Positions 42,421-54,479 of a stretch of 64,000 nt of DNA are shown here, piece after piece. Origin of the DNA: Aradus depressus (lineage: Eukaryota > Arthropoda > Insecta > Hemiptera > Aradidae). The stretch covers positions 15,378,562-15,442,561 of the forward strand of contig OY759217.1 in NCBI GenBank assembly GCA_963662175.1, given 5' to 3'. A program made the translations under genes and the position numbers. The notes below the pieces were generated by a model that ran no database searches, was not told the DNA's origin, and saw only the letters and a list, made by a program, of their open reading frames with translations. Numbering within the stretch: position 1 is the stretch's first letter; each line of letters opens with the position of its first letter.

Positions 42421-45400
42421 TGTCTAACTTTTATATTGTCTAATTTTACAAAGATATGTACATAAAGTGTACCGGTCTCGGCCATCGTCAGCACAAAGTT
42501 CAAAAGCGACATTTAAGTTCAAAAGTAGACTTTATGTATATATTTTTGTAGAATTAAACAATATAAAAGTGAAACAAGTTCTTGGTTTTTATTTATTTTA
42601 ATAGATTTCCACTAAATCTATACAGATCGGAGAAATGTATTGGGACATAGAAAGGAAATACATTAAGAGGGCAAATAAATTGTTGTTATTTGAACCATCA
42701 CTGCCTCATCGCCTACATGCATATAGATGGTGGAATTGCAACAGATATGTTCACCTTGATGCACCGAGCTGCAACACCTCAGCCTCACTACAACTCACTC
42801 TTCCTGGGCCAACCTCTTGTGAAAATTGAATCTTGTACAACTTTTCTGTCGAAATTCAAGGCACGTTCCTCTAAAGATCGCTAAGTCAAGTTTTGAGTAA
42901 TGAGCGAATTAAAATGACGTTGGAACAAATAGGAACACAGGTCAAATAAATACAATTGTATGGTCTTTGTTGGACCTGAAACGAATAAGCCCCGAATATT
43001 TTTCAAAAATGTACAGGTTTCCTTCTCTTACAATTTAATGTATAAATATTATTAAATTATAGTAATTTTCACAACTTTTTCGCCATATAGGAGGATGTAT
43101 ATTCCAGACATAAACAGGATGAACTTCTAAGTAATAATTCGAATTCTCACAACACCTTTTCTGATTTGGCTAGCCCAAACTGACTGAGTGGTTAGCAAAA
43201 CCACATGGTGATTGTACGAAAGAGATAGATGGGGACATAGCCAAGATGGGGGTCAAGGGCAGGCCAGCCAACTGTGTCAAGGTGCCCCCTCTCCTAGCTT
43301 TCCCGCCCAGTTTTCCGCTCCATTTTTATTTTGGCGGGAATCTCCCTCGTTGGTGGCCATGAACTGATTTGTAGAAGAGGTCCCCAACTAGGTCAGTGGT
43401 CAGAGATACTATGAAAATCCAAGGCAACTCTTGAGGAATCATCCTCTACATTCTACTTTCCAAGAAAAATGTTTCCGTATGAAATTTATTGTTACTACCC
43501 CTCCCCCCCTCCTCCACACCCTTCCTTTCGGCCGATTTTGTTGAAAATAAATAGCTGTTATAAAATTTCAAAATTTCGGTGTTTTTCATTTTAGGAATGT
43601 ATGGAACTTCATACATCTGGAGGAGTAAAAGCAATTTAAATGTGCTGAAAGAAAGTTGTCAGATCTCTAAGTGACTCAAACCGAATCTGAAAGTGTCAGT
43701 GAGAATCAGATGGATGAGAGCAGTGGAGAGACGAAAGGTAAGGGCAGGCCAACAAGTCACATACAACAGATACAACTTAACATTCTCAGTAGGGGCAACA
43801 AATATATCGGTACTAAATAAATTATTAAATAGTGAATGACATTTTTTATTGGAAAAAATACAATGTAATTAAAACTAACCAAACTCTTAAAAAAAAAGTT
43901 GCCCAATCTTTGCCATTCCATTCCCATCCAGACAATCACCCCCGAAGTTTGATGCGATGCTGGCCGAGAGACCTGTTACATTTAAGTGTATAGCTACTCT
44001 TCAGGGAGTGCTGACAATGGCCAGTTTCTTCCCTCATGTATGCACTCACATTCAGCTCTTTTTACACCATTGGTTTGTCCCCACTGCTGGTCAGAGGCTG
44101 GCAAAGTGAGTTGGTACGGGGGATCACTTGGACTACCGTGGCCTCCTCTGCCTCCATTAAATTGTAAGATTTCAGGGTATCTCCTAATCAATGTTTTGCA
44201 TTTTATTTTTTATTTTTTGTATTACATATATTTTATTGCATTTATTTTATTTATTGTATATATATAGGTATATATATTTGAACTTCTCAAATAAGTTACT
44301 TAGTTCTGAGAGTTCAAAAGACATAATGTAATAGTATCTGAGGTTACTTTATTCAGTCCTTTATCTATCTGCCAACAGCACTGAATTATTTCAAAACAAA
44401 CAAATCAACACGCAGGCGCACTTGCCGAGGATAGGTAATCCCCACTCCACCAACTACTGATACTGACCACAAAAACGAAATAAAAATTGAAAATTTAATT
44501 TCCAATTTCTGAAAAAACTGTTCGTTAAAAAGACTTGAAAATTTAACAGATTATAGTGAACACTAAAAACTATAATTGTTCCAAATTTAAAAAAAAAAAA
44601 AAAAATCACAAAAAACCTATGGAACAACACTTTATTTAACAACACGATGTTTACTGCACAACAGTCCAGAGACAACTCTCTACAACTATGCTCAGTTTAT
44701 TGAATATGTAAATGGACGAAATTACAAAAGTTTAATTAACTATTGCAAAGCCGCCTGGGAATATAGATTTGAGCTGGTTTCAGAGTTTAATTATTAGTGA
44801 TATATAAACAGCAAGATGTTTTTTTATTTTTATTTTTTGTTAGTTTTTTTTAAAGGATGTGTGAGTAGAAATGGAAGAGATAACCCCTCAGGCGGTCAGT
44901 TTGACCATGAGTATTGTCGGTCAATATTATTATTATTAATGTACATCTGTAAAAATAAAAATAAATAAAGACTATTATTATTATTATATTATTATTAGGT
45001 ATATATATTTTTTTTCTCTTATATATTTTTTTCACCATTTTATAGAGATATTTTTATTTATTTTATTATTATTATTATTATTACTTGTTTTCTTTAATAT
45101 GTTTCCTTACCTGTATATATTGTCATTTATTATTTTACATTATTTTATTTTTCATCATTGTCATAAAATTATAGTCATATATAATTATAGTTTTATTTTT
45201 ACCGATTGTAAATATGTCTAATAAGAAAAAAAAAAAAAAAACTTTAGAAAGTAGTAGACACATTGGTTAGACATCAAATTTTAGTATTAAATGTTAACAC
45301 AAAATATTTAAAATGATGTTGTAAAAAACCTCCTGAGCCAATGTGAGAGAATAAAAAATAATAATGCGACATGTAGCAATCAAGGTGAAAATGTTGACTT

Positions 45401-46690
45401 GAATGGAACTTTTTGTGTTATTTCTCTACAACGTACTTAGGAAACATATACATATTTGAAAAAAATAACAATCTACCATTCTGTTTAAAAAATATACTAA
45501 ATAAACAATGTAGAAATATATTATTTTCTGTACAAAATTTCCTGAGACGGCAATGATTAGAGATGTGAACAAATAGTCGTTACATTTTGTAAATGAGTAT
45601 AGCCGATAAGAGGCGATGTTGGAAAGGAGCGCTGGCGGGAGAAGCTGGAACCACGCAACTTATTTTACAAATATACCTTTTTATAAAGCAAATATTTTTT
45701 GCACAGCTTCATACTCATAATTTCCATGTTATAGTTTGTTTAAATTCAGATTTCACATGTCAAATGACATTAGACATTTTTATTTATTTAATTGTTTTTT
45801 TTTAGTGAAACCCTTTAAAATTGTTGTGCATCATCAAACCCAAGCTGTAATTTCTTCCGTGACGAACGTACAACGGAAGTGACGCACAGTGGGGTCAGCT
45901 GTTCTTTATTATACCCGTTATAATATTTATATTTATTAAAGCTTTTCTTTCATTTTAAGAGAATTCTCCTTTAAACGCTGTAGCTGATAATGAACGAAAT
46001 GACAATGACATAAAAAGTAATAATAAGGAAAATAAGTAAATAGAATATATAAAATATACTTTGATAATATAAAATTGCTTTCATATTAAAAGAAAATTAA
46101 AAAAATTAAAATTCTTAAATTTTATAAAATAATTGTTTTAATTATAATGCTAGCAAACTATGAAGACTATCGTATTCCATTTAATTACGGTCTAAGAAGA
46201 CATAAAGTTCCGTGAGAGACGTTGTAATGTAGTAATTCCTGGCAATTACTGAGAATTAAATTATTATTAAGCAATGACAAAGAAATTATATTCCCTGATT
46301 TTCAAAGGCAATTGATGCTTGCCTAGTTTACTCGACACTGGGACGGAGGATCCAGGAGGAAGGTTTGCCAGAAGGAGTCCTGGTTTGGGCTATCCTTGAG
46401 AGTGGTTACTCCTGGACATAGGTGTATGTAGTTAGCTGTATTTTGGTTAAGGTCAGACTGGATCTAGGAAGGCTGAACTGTGGTGTCCACACTCCGTCAT
46501 GGGAATCAGCTCCGGCTCATGTCAAGGTGTACCCATTGTCATCCCATCCCACATCTTCATCAAATCATTTTTTTTTTTTCTTCTTCTAAGTAATAAACAC
46601 TTTATCAGCTGTTCCTAGGCTATTAACAGACAAAATGTTCAAAGTCAAAAAATTCATCCAAAAAGAAGAAAGGATTAAAGCACATCCTCA
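42421..46690. other. Long region without a recognised gene
   Basis: Frames at 42635-42884, 43986-44267 and 45593-45805 are open but unrecognised. ATT and TTA microsatellites lie near 44920-45080 and 45225. No RNA gene was seen. Confidence 0.4.
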
Positions 46691-46815
46691 GAGAGCGCCA
46701 ATAGCTCGGGTGTAGCGTGTTTTCCTACTGAACTCAAGATCGAGGTTTGAGGCCCTAAGATTTTATATCTGAGAGTTAACAAAACCTTGCGCACACGGTC
46801 CTTCGAAGGGGAAGT
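46691..46815 (+). mobile_element. Diverged SINE 5' part
   Basis: Resembles the head of the tRNA-derived SINE (GCGCCAATAGCTCGGGTG; CTGAACTCAAGATCG; CCTTCGAAGG) but is clearly older than the other copies. Confidence 0.65.
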
Positions 46816-46904
46816 TGTGAATGTCAGGCAGTCATTAAAATATTTATAATTAGAAGAATATATATGTGATATGGCCAACACAGAACATTCTTATATTTCA
46901 CTAT

Positions 46905-47330
46905 CATTGTACAGATCTCTTCGTCCCCATAGCCACTCTCAAATCCATTTCATCCTGGCATTACTGGGTATATGAAAGTAATGTGATGGCCTCAGCGGTT
47001 TTCTTTGTTTCATTGTTCAGCGTACTTCTCTGAGAGTGAATTTTCCTCAATAATGTCAGTATGAAATAAATTTGAGAGGAAAGAGGGGGAGAGAATTGAT
47101 CTGTACAAAAGTCACATATATTCTATTTGTTTCATTATTTACAATCTTTTCAATTAAAGATAATAAAAAGTTATTTCAAAATTCGTTGATATGCGTTAGT
47201 AATTAAAAATTACTTAGAAATGTGTTCAAATCAGGGACATACAGACAGATATCATTGCGAAAATGGTCAAAACGGGATCTTGAAACGTGAAAATCTAAAC
47301 TCGATCTCGGACTCTCGCACTATTACAATA
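46905..47330 (+). repeat. Dispersed family E copy
   Basis: Shares segments with 58008-58760 in the same order: TGTACAGATC, CATTTCAT..TTACTGGGTATATGAAAG, TTTCATTGT, and CGAAAATGGTCAAAACG..CTCGATCTCGGA. Unclassified. Confidence 0.6.
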
Positions 47331-48062
47331 GTCTTACACTGTAGTTATAATCAAGTAAAAAAATACGTATTTATTGTATTTAATAATATTAGGAATTTTG
47401 TATTCATTTATCTGTCGAACACGGGGGCGCCATAGCCTAGCAACCGCCAACAATATCTGCAACAAATTACACACTTGTGTAAGCCTTATAACTCCTGAAG
47501 AGCACCGGTTTGAGTTCGATGGATTATATCTACTATGGCAGAGTGAGCTCTCTCAACTCCCGCTCTGATCGACACAACGTACTGTCCAGCTCCTCTGTGA
47601 TTGCCGCGCGCGATGCTAAATTTAGCTCTGATTGCGTCATGTATGGCGCGACAACGGCGACAATGCTTCACGTGCATGATCGAGTAAAATGGCTTCTTTG
47701 CTCTACACAACGATGTCAAAGTAAGGTGCGCCGGTAGTACGGTTGCAAAGATATAAGCGATATTAGTGTTACATGTTTTCGTTACATGCGGTATTATCAA
47801 GCGACCCCCTTTGGACCGAAATTAAAGATGTTTCACGTCAAAATATATAATTAAGATAAATACTATTTGTAGTCGAGTGGTCACTGTTACGGAGGGATAA
47901 GTTCCTTCATTTCTTTCACCGACCAATCCACAACAACCAACTTTCTTTTATAAAATCTGATTAGAGTCCAATCATGCAAAATTGTAACTTCCAGCAGTTA
48001 ATATATACAATGTTTTGTTATTGTTTGCAGCTGAATCGAATACTTGTTATCAAATAGCCTTT
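47331..48062. other. Region without a recognised gene
   Basis: Overlapping frames on both strands near 47486-47800 lie in a slightly GC-richer patch. A promoter or exon fragment is possible but not supported. Confidence 0.35.
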
Positions 48063-48428
48063 TATGAGATTTATAAGCAGACCAGTCGCACGAACAGCGG
48101 AACCGATATATCATGGAACATACCCATCCATGTTAATAGTTAGTTATTGTGGTCCATGCCTGAGCTGGTCCATGCAGAGCTCGGGACCATCGCATAACGT
48201 CTCATTCGAAGGATCGCGTGCTCAAGGATTTTTCATCTCCCATATAAAAAAATCTAAGGGCCTCGTCCGAGTTTTGAACCCGCGATCTTGAGCTCAGTAG
48301 GCTAACATATCCTCTGAGCTACCGGCGCCCTCCAAATAGCATTTTTTGAGATTTAATACCAGATCAGTCGAACGAACAGCGGAACCGATATATCATGAAA
48401 CATACTGACTCATCCATGTTAATATGTA
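48063..48428. repeat. 80-bp direct repeat flanking a SINE fragment
   Basis: 48063-48141 and 48339-48428 are similar (ACGAACAGCGGAACCGATAT in both), and the SINE remnant lies between. Confidence 0.75.
48176..48331 (-). mobile_element. Diverged SINE head and body
   Basis: The minus strand carries the head (GGGCGCCGGTAGCTCAGAGG) and the first part of the body. The B-box region is GGGTTCAAAACTC. Confidence 0.78.
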
Positions 48429-48576
48429 GGTCATACAACTAGAAAAAAGTGAGTTGAAGAATAATGACAATAATAATGAACGGTATATGATTAAAGTTGT
48501 GAAATATAGGTTTTGAGGAAGTCGGTCAGTTGATGTAGGTGTCGATAGAAGACCTTGTGGCTTACAGAGACCCTGA

Positions 48577-48948
48577 CATACTGACTGAAATATAGATATT
48601 CATATGTGTATATAGTTGGTATATGGTGATTGTGTATAATCTATAGTAACATCAAGTAGTCGCAATCAGTCATTGAAATATATATGCGTATATAGTTGGT
48701 ATATTGTGACTATGTATATTAGTGTAGTAACATCGACTAGTCGCAATCAGTCACTGAAATATAGATATTCCTATGTGGATATAGTTGGTATATTGTGACT
48801 ATGTATATTAGTGTAGTAACATTGACTAGTCGCAATTAGTCACTGAAATATAGATATGCCTATGTGGAGATAGTTGGTATATTGTGACTATGTATATTAG
48901 TGTAGTAACATCGTCTAGTCGCAATCAGTCACTGAAATATAGATATCG
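48577..48948. repeat. Tandem repeat, unit about 88-91 bp, about 4 copies
   Basis: The unit contains ATATAGTTGGTATATTGTGA and ACATCGACTAGTCGCAATCA. The units are highly similar to each other. Confidence 0.9.
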
Positions 48949-48949
48949 T

Positions 48950-49475
48950 TCTCGTTTAGTTTCCCAGCTACACGAAGTAAATAGAGGAGCGCATTCTACT
49001 GAAGTATAGAGAAAATTATGTAATTACGTAACTTTTCCAGTTAGAAAGTAAAAATGTGCCTTTATTGAAAAGTCTTTGTAATTGCTTCATATTTATAGAA
49101 CATCTGTTTTATATCTCCAGCTTTAAGAAGTATAAGGGAAGTTATGTAATATGAAATTCGATGTCGAGTTTTCACTGGAATTTCTGCCTGTGTGTGTGTG
49201 TGTCTACATGTGATCTCTCATCCATAACCGCATAAGAAGGACACCTATTGATTTTGAGAAGAATCGGTCGGTGGGAAGGTTGGAACAAAAGGGCTCAACT
49301 CAAAAACCTCAATAACTGCCGATGTAAAATATATCAACATGAAATTTAGTATGAGGATGTAGAAGCCCCTTATTCAAGTCAATTACTGAATTTGAGTCCG
49401 AACGGTCTCTTGGCTCTAGGCAGAGAGCGAAATTGTTGAATTCGTCCTGGGGAAGAACATAGGTGATTCAACGAT
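48950..49475 (+). repeat. Dispersed family D copy
   Basis: Begins TTTCCCAGCTACACGAAGTA; contains AACTGCCGATGTAA and a GGGGAAGAACATAGG end. Confidence 0.65.
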
Positions 49476-50135
49476 GAATCCTTTTTTTTCGTAGACGATA
49501 AGAAAACAATTATTATAGACCTCAACTGCATAATTTCTTAGTGCATATCTAATCTAACAGGGAAGTGGATGCACTGAAAAAAACCAATAATTATTATTAA
49601 TAATAGCGATGTATGTACATACTATCAGCCAAGTGACCCTATTGATAAAACTTCAGAGAATAACAGATCGTAAAAATTGTTCAATATGGACATCTTCAAA
49701 GGCAACTATTGTCCTCCGTTATGATTAGATGCAAGATGCATGTGCAACAAATTGTTGAAATAGGCATATGCAAAAAAAAAAAAAGATAAATAAAATAATC
49801 TTAAAAATTATAAAATGTACCATCAAACTTAAAAAGTGGCCTTCATAGCAAGTAATATCTATTTAGTCAGATTTCTTCCTTCTTCTGAGCGCATTGGTCC
49901 TTGAAGCGTCCAGTGGGTTTACCAGGAAGTATGGTATAAGAAAGATTACGCTTAAGATTATGAGAACAAAGAGGAATGATATTTCTTGTACTTGGTTTGT
50001 GATGTACAAAATGTACACACACAAATATTAATATACTGTTGAAATAAATAATTTTTTTAAAAGAAAAGCGCCAAAATGTTGATTTTTTAAAATAAAAACA
50101 GCTGTTAAATGTAATTTATAATAATTATTATTGTA
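49476..50135. other. Intergenic region
   Basis: No gene recognised. Confidence 0.5.
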
Positions 50136-50375
50136 GGGTGCTGGTAGCTCAGTGGTATGCGTGCTTGCCTTCTGAGCTCAAGATCGTGGGTTTGAAACCC
50201 GACCGAGGCCCTTAGTTTGCCCCGTCCTTTGGATGGGACGTTAAGCGAAGGTCCCGAGCCTGTACAATGTCAGGTACTCGTTAAAGAAAGGTGAATAAAA
50301 ATTTAAGGTAGGCAAAATTTAGGACTCCCATAATAGAGTCGGGCTCTTGTTCACCAGAGTGACGAAATAGCGCTG
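50136..50375 (+). mobile_element. tRNA-derived SINE, 3'-truncated
   Basis: Full tRNA-like head with A box TAGCTCAGTGG and B box GGTTTGAAACC, followed by the body. A segment of about 40 bp after CCCTTAGTTT is missing, and it stops before the tail. Confidence 0.9.
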
Positions 50376-51007
50376 ACGAAATGTATGCGACCAGCTTAAA
50401 ATATTTTGTACAGAAAGTGTGGTAATTAAAATAATAATTTAATTGTTTCTTTATTATCAGACGGGACTATGAAATTGTCGTGATTTGATCTTCGAACATG
50501 GAGTCATGTATGGTTCCCCATACCGATATTTTTTTAAGAGATCCCATTGATGTGATAACTGCTACGATGAACTAAAGAGAACTACAGTCTCCACTACATA
50601 GGCAATATTAGGAGATCCTAATCACAGTTATCCGAGGAGCCTCAAGGCTGGAACATAGTTACATAACAGACAGACTGCTCTAACGGTGTTCACTTCCTTG
50701 GTGGTGCCATGGCAGAGGTGCATAAGAAAGTGCATGGTGCAGTCTCGACTCGGCCACACCCAATTTTGTGCAACACTAGGAAGCCATTGCACACACTCGA
50801 CCTTCCAGATCACAAGGCCGACCTCCCCGTTCTACAAAACAGAAACACAACATTTCGTAACTCATACTCACTGTTGGACTTTTATTGAGACTACTGTTAT
50901 ATGTCTGTAGCATTCTTCCAGCCTCTTGCACGTTCACAATGAGTTCTTTCTTCTCAGTCATCCCATCTTTACCGGTTCAATCCTAGTATTTTTAATAAAT
51001 AATTATT
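50376..51007. other. Region without a recognised gene
   Basis: Opposed open frames near 50628-50961 are unrecognised. Confidence 0.4.
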
Positions 51008-51309
51008 AGCTCAAGAGCGTGGGTTCGAAACCCGACCGAGGCCCTTAATTTATTTTATATGGGAGGTCAAATAAACTTAAGCATGCCGTCCTTCGGGACG
51101 TTAAGCGATGGTCCCGAGCCTGTACGATGTCAGGTACTCGTTAAAGACCCCTGCCCTAGGTGAATAAAAATTTAGGGTAGGCAAAATTTAGGACTCCCAT
51201 AGTAGAGTCGGGCTCATGTCCACCAGAGTGACAAAAGAGTGCTCTGGGAGTAGCCGATATGACCTCGTAATTAAAGCCCGGGCATGATTCATAAAACCTA
51301 ACCTAACCT
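51008..51309 (+). mobile_element. tRNA-derived SINE, slightly 5'-truncated
   Basis: Starts within the head just before the B box (GGGTTCGAAACCC) and runs to the CCTAACCTAACC tail. A TA-rich repeat follows. Confidence 0.9.
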
Positions 51310-51394
51310 ATATATATATATTTATTTATTTTATTTTATTTTTTATATATTGTTATAGTCACAATGTTTTCTTTTTCTTTTCTATATCTCGTAC

Positions 51395-51450
51395 ATTGGG
51401 ACCTGATGAAGGGACGTAAGAACGTCCCGAAACATCGTTATGATAAAGAG
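51395..51450 (+). ncRNA. Hammerhead-like CTGATGA-stem-GAAA motif
   Basis: CTGATGA is followed by one extra A, a perfect 6-bp stem (GGGACG / CGTCCC) with loop TAAGAA, then GAAAC. The spacing deviates from the strict hammerhead core, and stems I and III are not convincing. Confidence 0.2.
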
Positions 51451-51761
51451 ACTTCGGGAAGAGTTTTAAAAAATAGTTATCTTAATTTTCATTAAATTGA
51501 AAAATGTGTGTATATATTAATTTTTTTTTTTGTACACATATATTTTTAGTACCTATTTATTGATTCAGTTTTTAGACATTTCATTGTACTTTTTAAATGT
51601 ATTACTAATCATACGTGGGTTAGACTCAAGTAGTTATAAATCTAATTTATAAGCTATCTTAATGTATAAATTCTTTTGACGTATCCTATTACAATGTAAT
51701 GGTTTAACAAAAATAAAATTATTATTATTATTATTATTATATTTGTAATTAAGCTGAGAGA

Positions 51762-52090
51762 CTTTAGTTCCACAGGTGGTAAAATAAAATGTAGTCTGAC
51801 CCCTCACATATTTTATTAATTTTTCCTAGTCGGCTTTCGAGGTTGCCCTCATCATCATCTGGCAGTCTAATAAAATAATTTTGAAAATATCATAATTTAA
51901 AATAATTTAATAAATAAGGTTTATTTTAATTTTTAACCCCTCTATCTATTAAATCATTTAAAATTATGTTGTTTTCAAAATTATTTTATCAGGCTGCCTG
52001 ATGATGAGGGGAACCTCGAAAGCCACCCGGCAAAAATTAATAAAATCTGTGAGGGGTCAGACTATATTTTATTTTAGAACCTGTGAAATA
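51762..52090. repeat. Fold-back element
   Basis: 51762-51885 and 51973-52090 are imperfect inverted repeats (for example AGTCTGACCCCTCACA and its complement), with a loop of about 90 bp. The arms also contain CTGATGATGAGG...CCTCGAAAGCC. Confidence 0.8.
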
Positions 52091-52316
52091 ATCACTTTTC
52101 ACTATATCAGTCATCTTCATATTCTACTCACTATACATTTGTAGTTCTCTGGAGATAAGAAGTGTTAGAACTGTGAAAAAATTGGAGGTGGAGATTTATG
52201 TTATGAGCTCCTCTAAGCGGCACTAATAATTTGTCCGCCACTGTTTTTGTTGTTTATTTCATTTTGCATATGTAAATTTTTAATAAAATGTTTTGTATTT
52301 TCTGAACTTGATTTAA

Positions 52317-52535
52317 TAGCATCCTTGTCTTCTGAGTTCAAGATTTGGACCCGGTCGAGGCCCTTAGGTTTTTTTATCCTGGAGTTAGAAAAGAAAACGT
52401 TGAGCATCTTCGGATGGGACGTTAAGCGATGGTTCCAAACCTTGTACCCATTGACCCCTACTCTAGGTGAATAACCCTAGGTAGGACAAATTTAGAAATC
52501 CCAGAATGGAGTCGGGCCCATGTCCAGCATAACGA
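52317..52535 (+). mobile_element. Diverged SINE copy
   Basis: Body motifs GGATGGGACGTTAAGCGATG and TCTAGGTGAATA are present. The head is degraded. Confidence 0.75.
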
Positions 52536-52678
52536 CCAACATTAATTAAATTCGCCTAGTTCATTTTTCGCCACCTTGGTTCTTTTTGGTTAAGGTTGAA
52601 AATGACCTATACACTTTTTTAAAAATTATTTTCAAGTAACATCGCATGGACGACTATTTTTTGTCTAAATGTCGTCGT

Positions 52679-52745
52679 AGGCTTCTACTGTGAGCTCTGT
52701 GTAGTCTGGGTTGCAGGAGCATGTCGGCTGTCCAAGTCCAAGAAG
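52679..52745 (-). pseudogene. LINE zinc-knuckle fragment
   Basis: The reverse complement is about 90% identical to 30205-30265, the LINE knuckle region. Confidence 0.65.
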
Positions 52746-52781
52746 TAGGTAGGAATGTGCAGTTTTCCTATGTCCCAGTCA

Positions 52782-52982
52782 CAGTCTTGTCATGATCACC
52801 GTGTCTCGTCTGTTCAGTCTTGTCTTGATCACCATGTCTCCTTTGTTCAGTCTTGTCATGATCACCGTGTCTCGTCTGTTCAGTCTTGTCATGATCACCG
52901 TGTCTCCTTTGTTCAGTCTTGTCATGATCACCGTGTCTCGTCTGTTCAGTCTTGTCATGATCACCGTGTCTCGTCTGTTCAT
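52782..52982. repeat. 33-bp VNTR, about 6 copies
   Basis: The unit is GTTCAGTCTTGTCATGATCA plus CCGTGTCTCGTCT. As 33 is a multiple of three, both strands stay open with an 11-residue periodic frame. Coding is not supported. Confidence 0.93.
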
Positions 52983-53230
52983 GTTACTTGAAGGTTTCTA
53001 CAGTTTGTTTCCTTGTTTTATTCTTCGAAGTTTGTTGTCTTCTACCTGTGTCCAATGTTCCAATTTTGTTCAATTTTCCTTCTTCAGTAACTCGGAAGGT
53101 CTTATGCTGTGTTAATTGTGTGTTGAGGCAAGAAGACTTATACATTGTGTACTTATTATGTCAGTTTTTAAATTATTTAGGTTAGGTTAGATTTTATGAC
53201 TCATGCCCGGGCTTTAACTACGAGGTTTAG

Positions 53231-53568
53231 AGGGCGCCGGTAGCTCAGTGGTATGCGTGCTTGACTTCTGAGCTCAAGGTCGTGGGTTCGTAGCCCGACC
53301 GAGGCCCTTAGTTTATTTTATCTGGGAGGTAAAATAAACTTAAGCACGCCGTCCTTCGGATGGGACGTTAAGCGATGGTCCCGAGCCTGTACGATGTCAG
53401 GTACTCGTTAAAGACCCCTACCCTAGATGAAAAAAAATTTAGGTTAGGCAAAATTTAGGACTCCCACAGTAGAGTCGGGCTCATGTCCACCAGAGTGACG
53501 AAAGAGCTCTCTGGTAGTAGGCGATATGACCTCGTAGTTAAAGCCCGGGCATGAGTCATAAAACCTAA
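53231..53568 (+). mobile_element. tRNA-derived SINE, reference full-length copy
   Basis: Head GGGCGCCGGTAGCTCAGTGG, A box and B box (GGTTCGTAGCC), pairing segments of the body (GGGAGGTAAAATAAACTTAA), the GGACGTTAAGCGATGGTCCC core, and a 3' part ending GCCCGGGCATGAGTCATAAA. It is about 338 bp long. The boxes imply RNA polymerase III transcription. Confidence 0.93.
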
Positions 53569-53877
53569 AACTAACTACGAGGTCATATCGCCTACTACCA
53601 GAGCGCTCTTTCGTCAATCTGGTGGACATGAGCCCTACTCTACTATGGGAGTCCTAAATTTTGCCTACCCTAAATTTTTATTCACCTAGGGTAGGGGTAT
53701 TTAACGAGTACCCGACATCGTACAGGCTCGGGACCATCGCTTAACGTCCCATCCGAAGGACGGCGTGCTCAAATTTATTTATCTTCCAGATAAAATAAAC
53801 GGGCCTCAGCCGAGTCTCGAACCCACGACCTTGAGCTCAGAAGGCAAGCACGCATACCACTGAGCTACCGGCACCCT
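53569..53877 (-). mobile_element. tRNA-derived SINE, tail-less copy
   Basis: Joined tail-to-tail with the plus copy. The head is at 53877 and the last 3' bases are missing at the join. Confidence 0.9.
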
Positions 53878-54043
53878 TTTAAATTATTTATATTAAACAA
53901 TTAGTATTTTTTTCTCTTGTATAAAAAGCTCATTGTAGTTGAATAATGAAAAACATTTTAAAATTATTATTATGAATATGAAATTGTCATTTAGTAAAGA
54001 TTCTGGCTCAGTTTTTAGAAACTATTAGAATTCGCAATGGAGG

Positions 54044-54119
54044 TATGAAACCCGACCGAGGCCCTTAGACTTTTTATCTGAGAGGTGAAAAAAACCTTGA
54101 GCACGCCGTCCTTCGAAGC
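54044..54119 (+). mobile_element. SINE fragment
   Basis: B-box side to CACGCCGTCCTTCG only (ACCCGACCGAGGCCCTTAG recognisable). Confidence 0.75.
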
Positions 54120-54200
54120 CTTTTGGCATAATAATAAAAAAACTAAAAAATAAAAGTATTGAACTGATTCCAGGTCTACTTTGTGAAAATTCATAATGAA

Positions 54201-54473
54201 CAGGAAAAAGGAATATACACACACTAAGGAATATAAACTCCACACACTACTTGTCTATATTTTCACTATATTGGTCAAAATTACACGACTATAGTTTCGC
54301 CTGTTACGGCATCATCAAGTGAACTAAACAGAGATTACTACTGAACTCAGTTCTCTTGATGATGCCGTAACAGGCGAAACTATAGTCGTGTAATTTTGAC
54401 CAGTATAGTGAAAATATTGACAAGTAGTGTGTGGAGTTTATATTCCTTAGTGTGTGTATATTCCTTTTTCCTG
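54201..54473. repeat. Snap-back palindrome with 125-bp arms
   Basis: 54201-54325 and 54349-54473 are reverse complements with about three mismatches and a 23-bp loop. The arms include TTGATGATGCCGTAACAGGC and a following GAAAC. Confidence 0.93.
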
Positions 54474-54479
54474 TTTAAA

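Larger units (their letters stand above)
53177..53877. repeat. SINE-made inverted structure (three abutting copies)
   Basis: A minus 3'-tail fragment (53177-53226), a full plus copy (53231-53568) and a minus copy lacking its tail (53569-53877) lie end to end. The last two form a long, nearly perfect palindrome. Confidence 0.88.

Noticed and set aside
47425..47530. Possible tRNA-like or promoter element
   Set aside because: A weak B-box-like string only, with no A box at a proper distance.
50136..50210. tRNA gene call from A and B boxes
   Set aside because: The boxes belong to SINE heads: no proper cloverleaf, a fixed non-tRNA body follows, and many copies exist.
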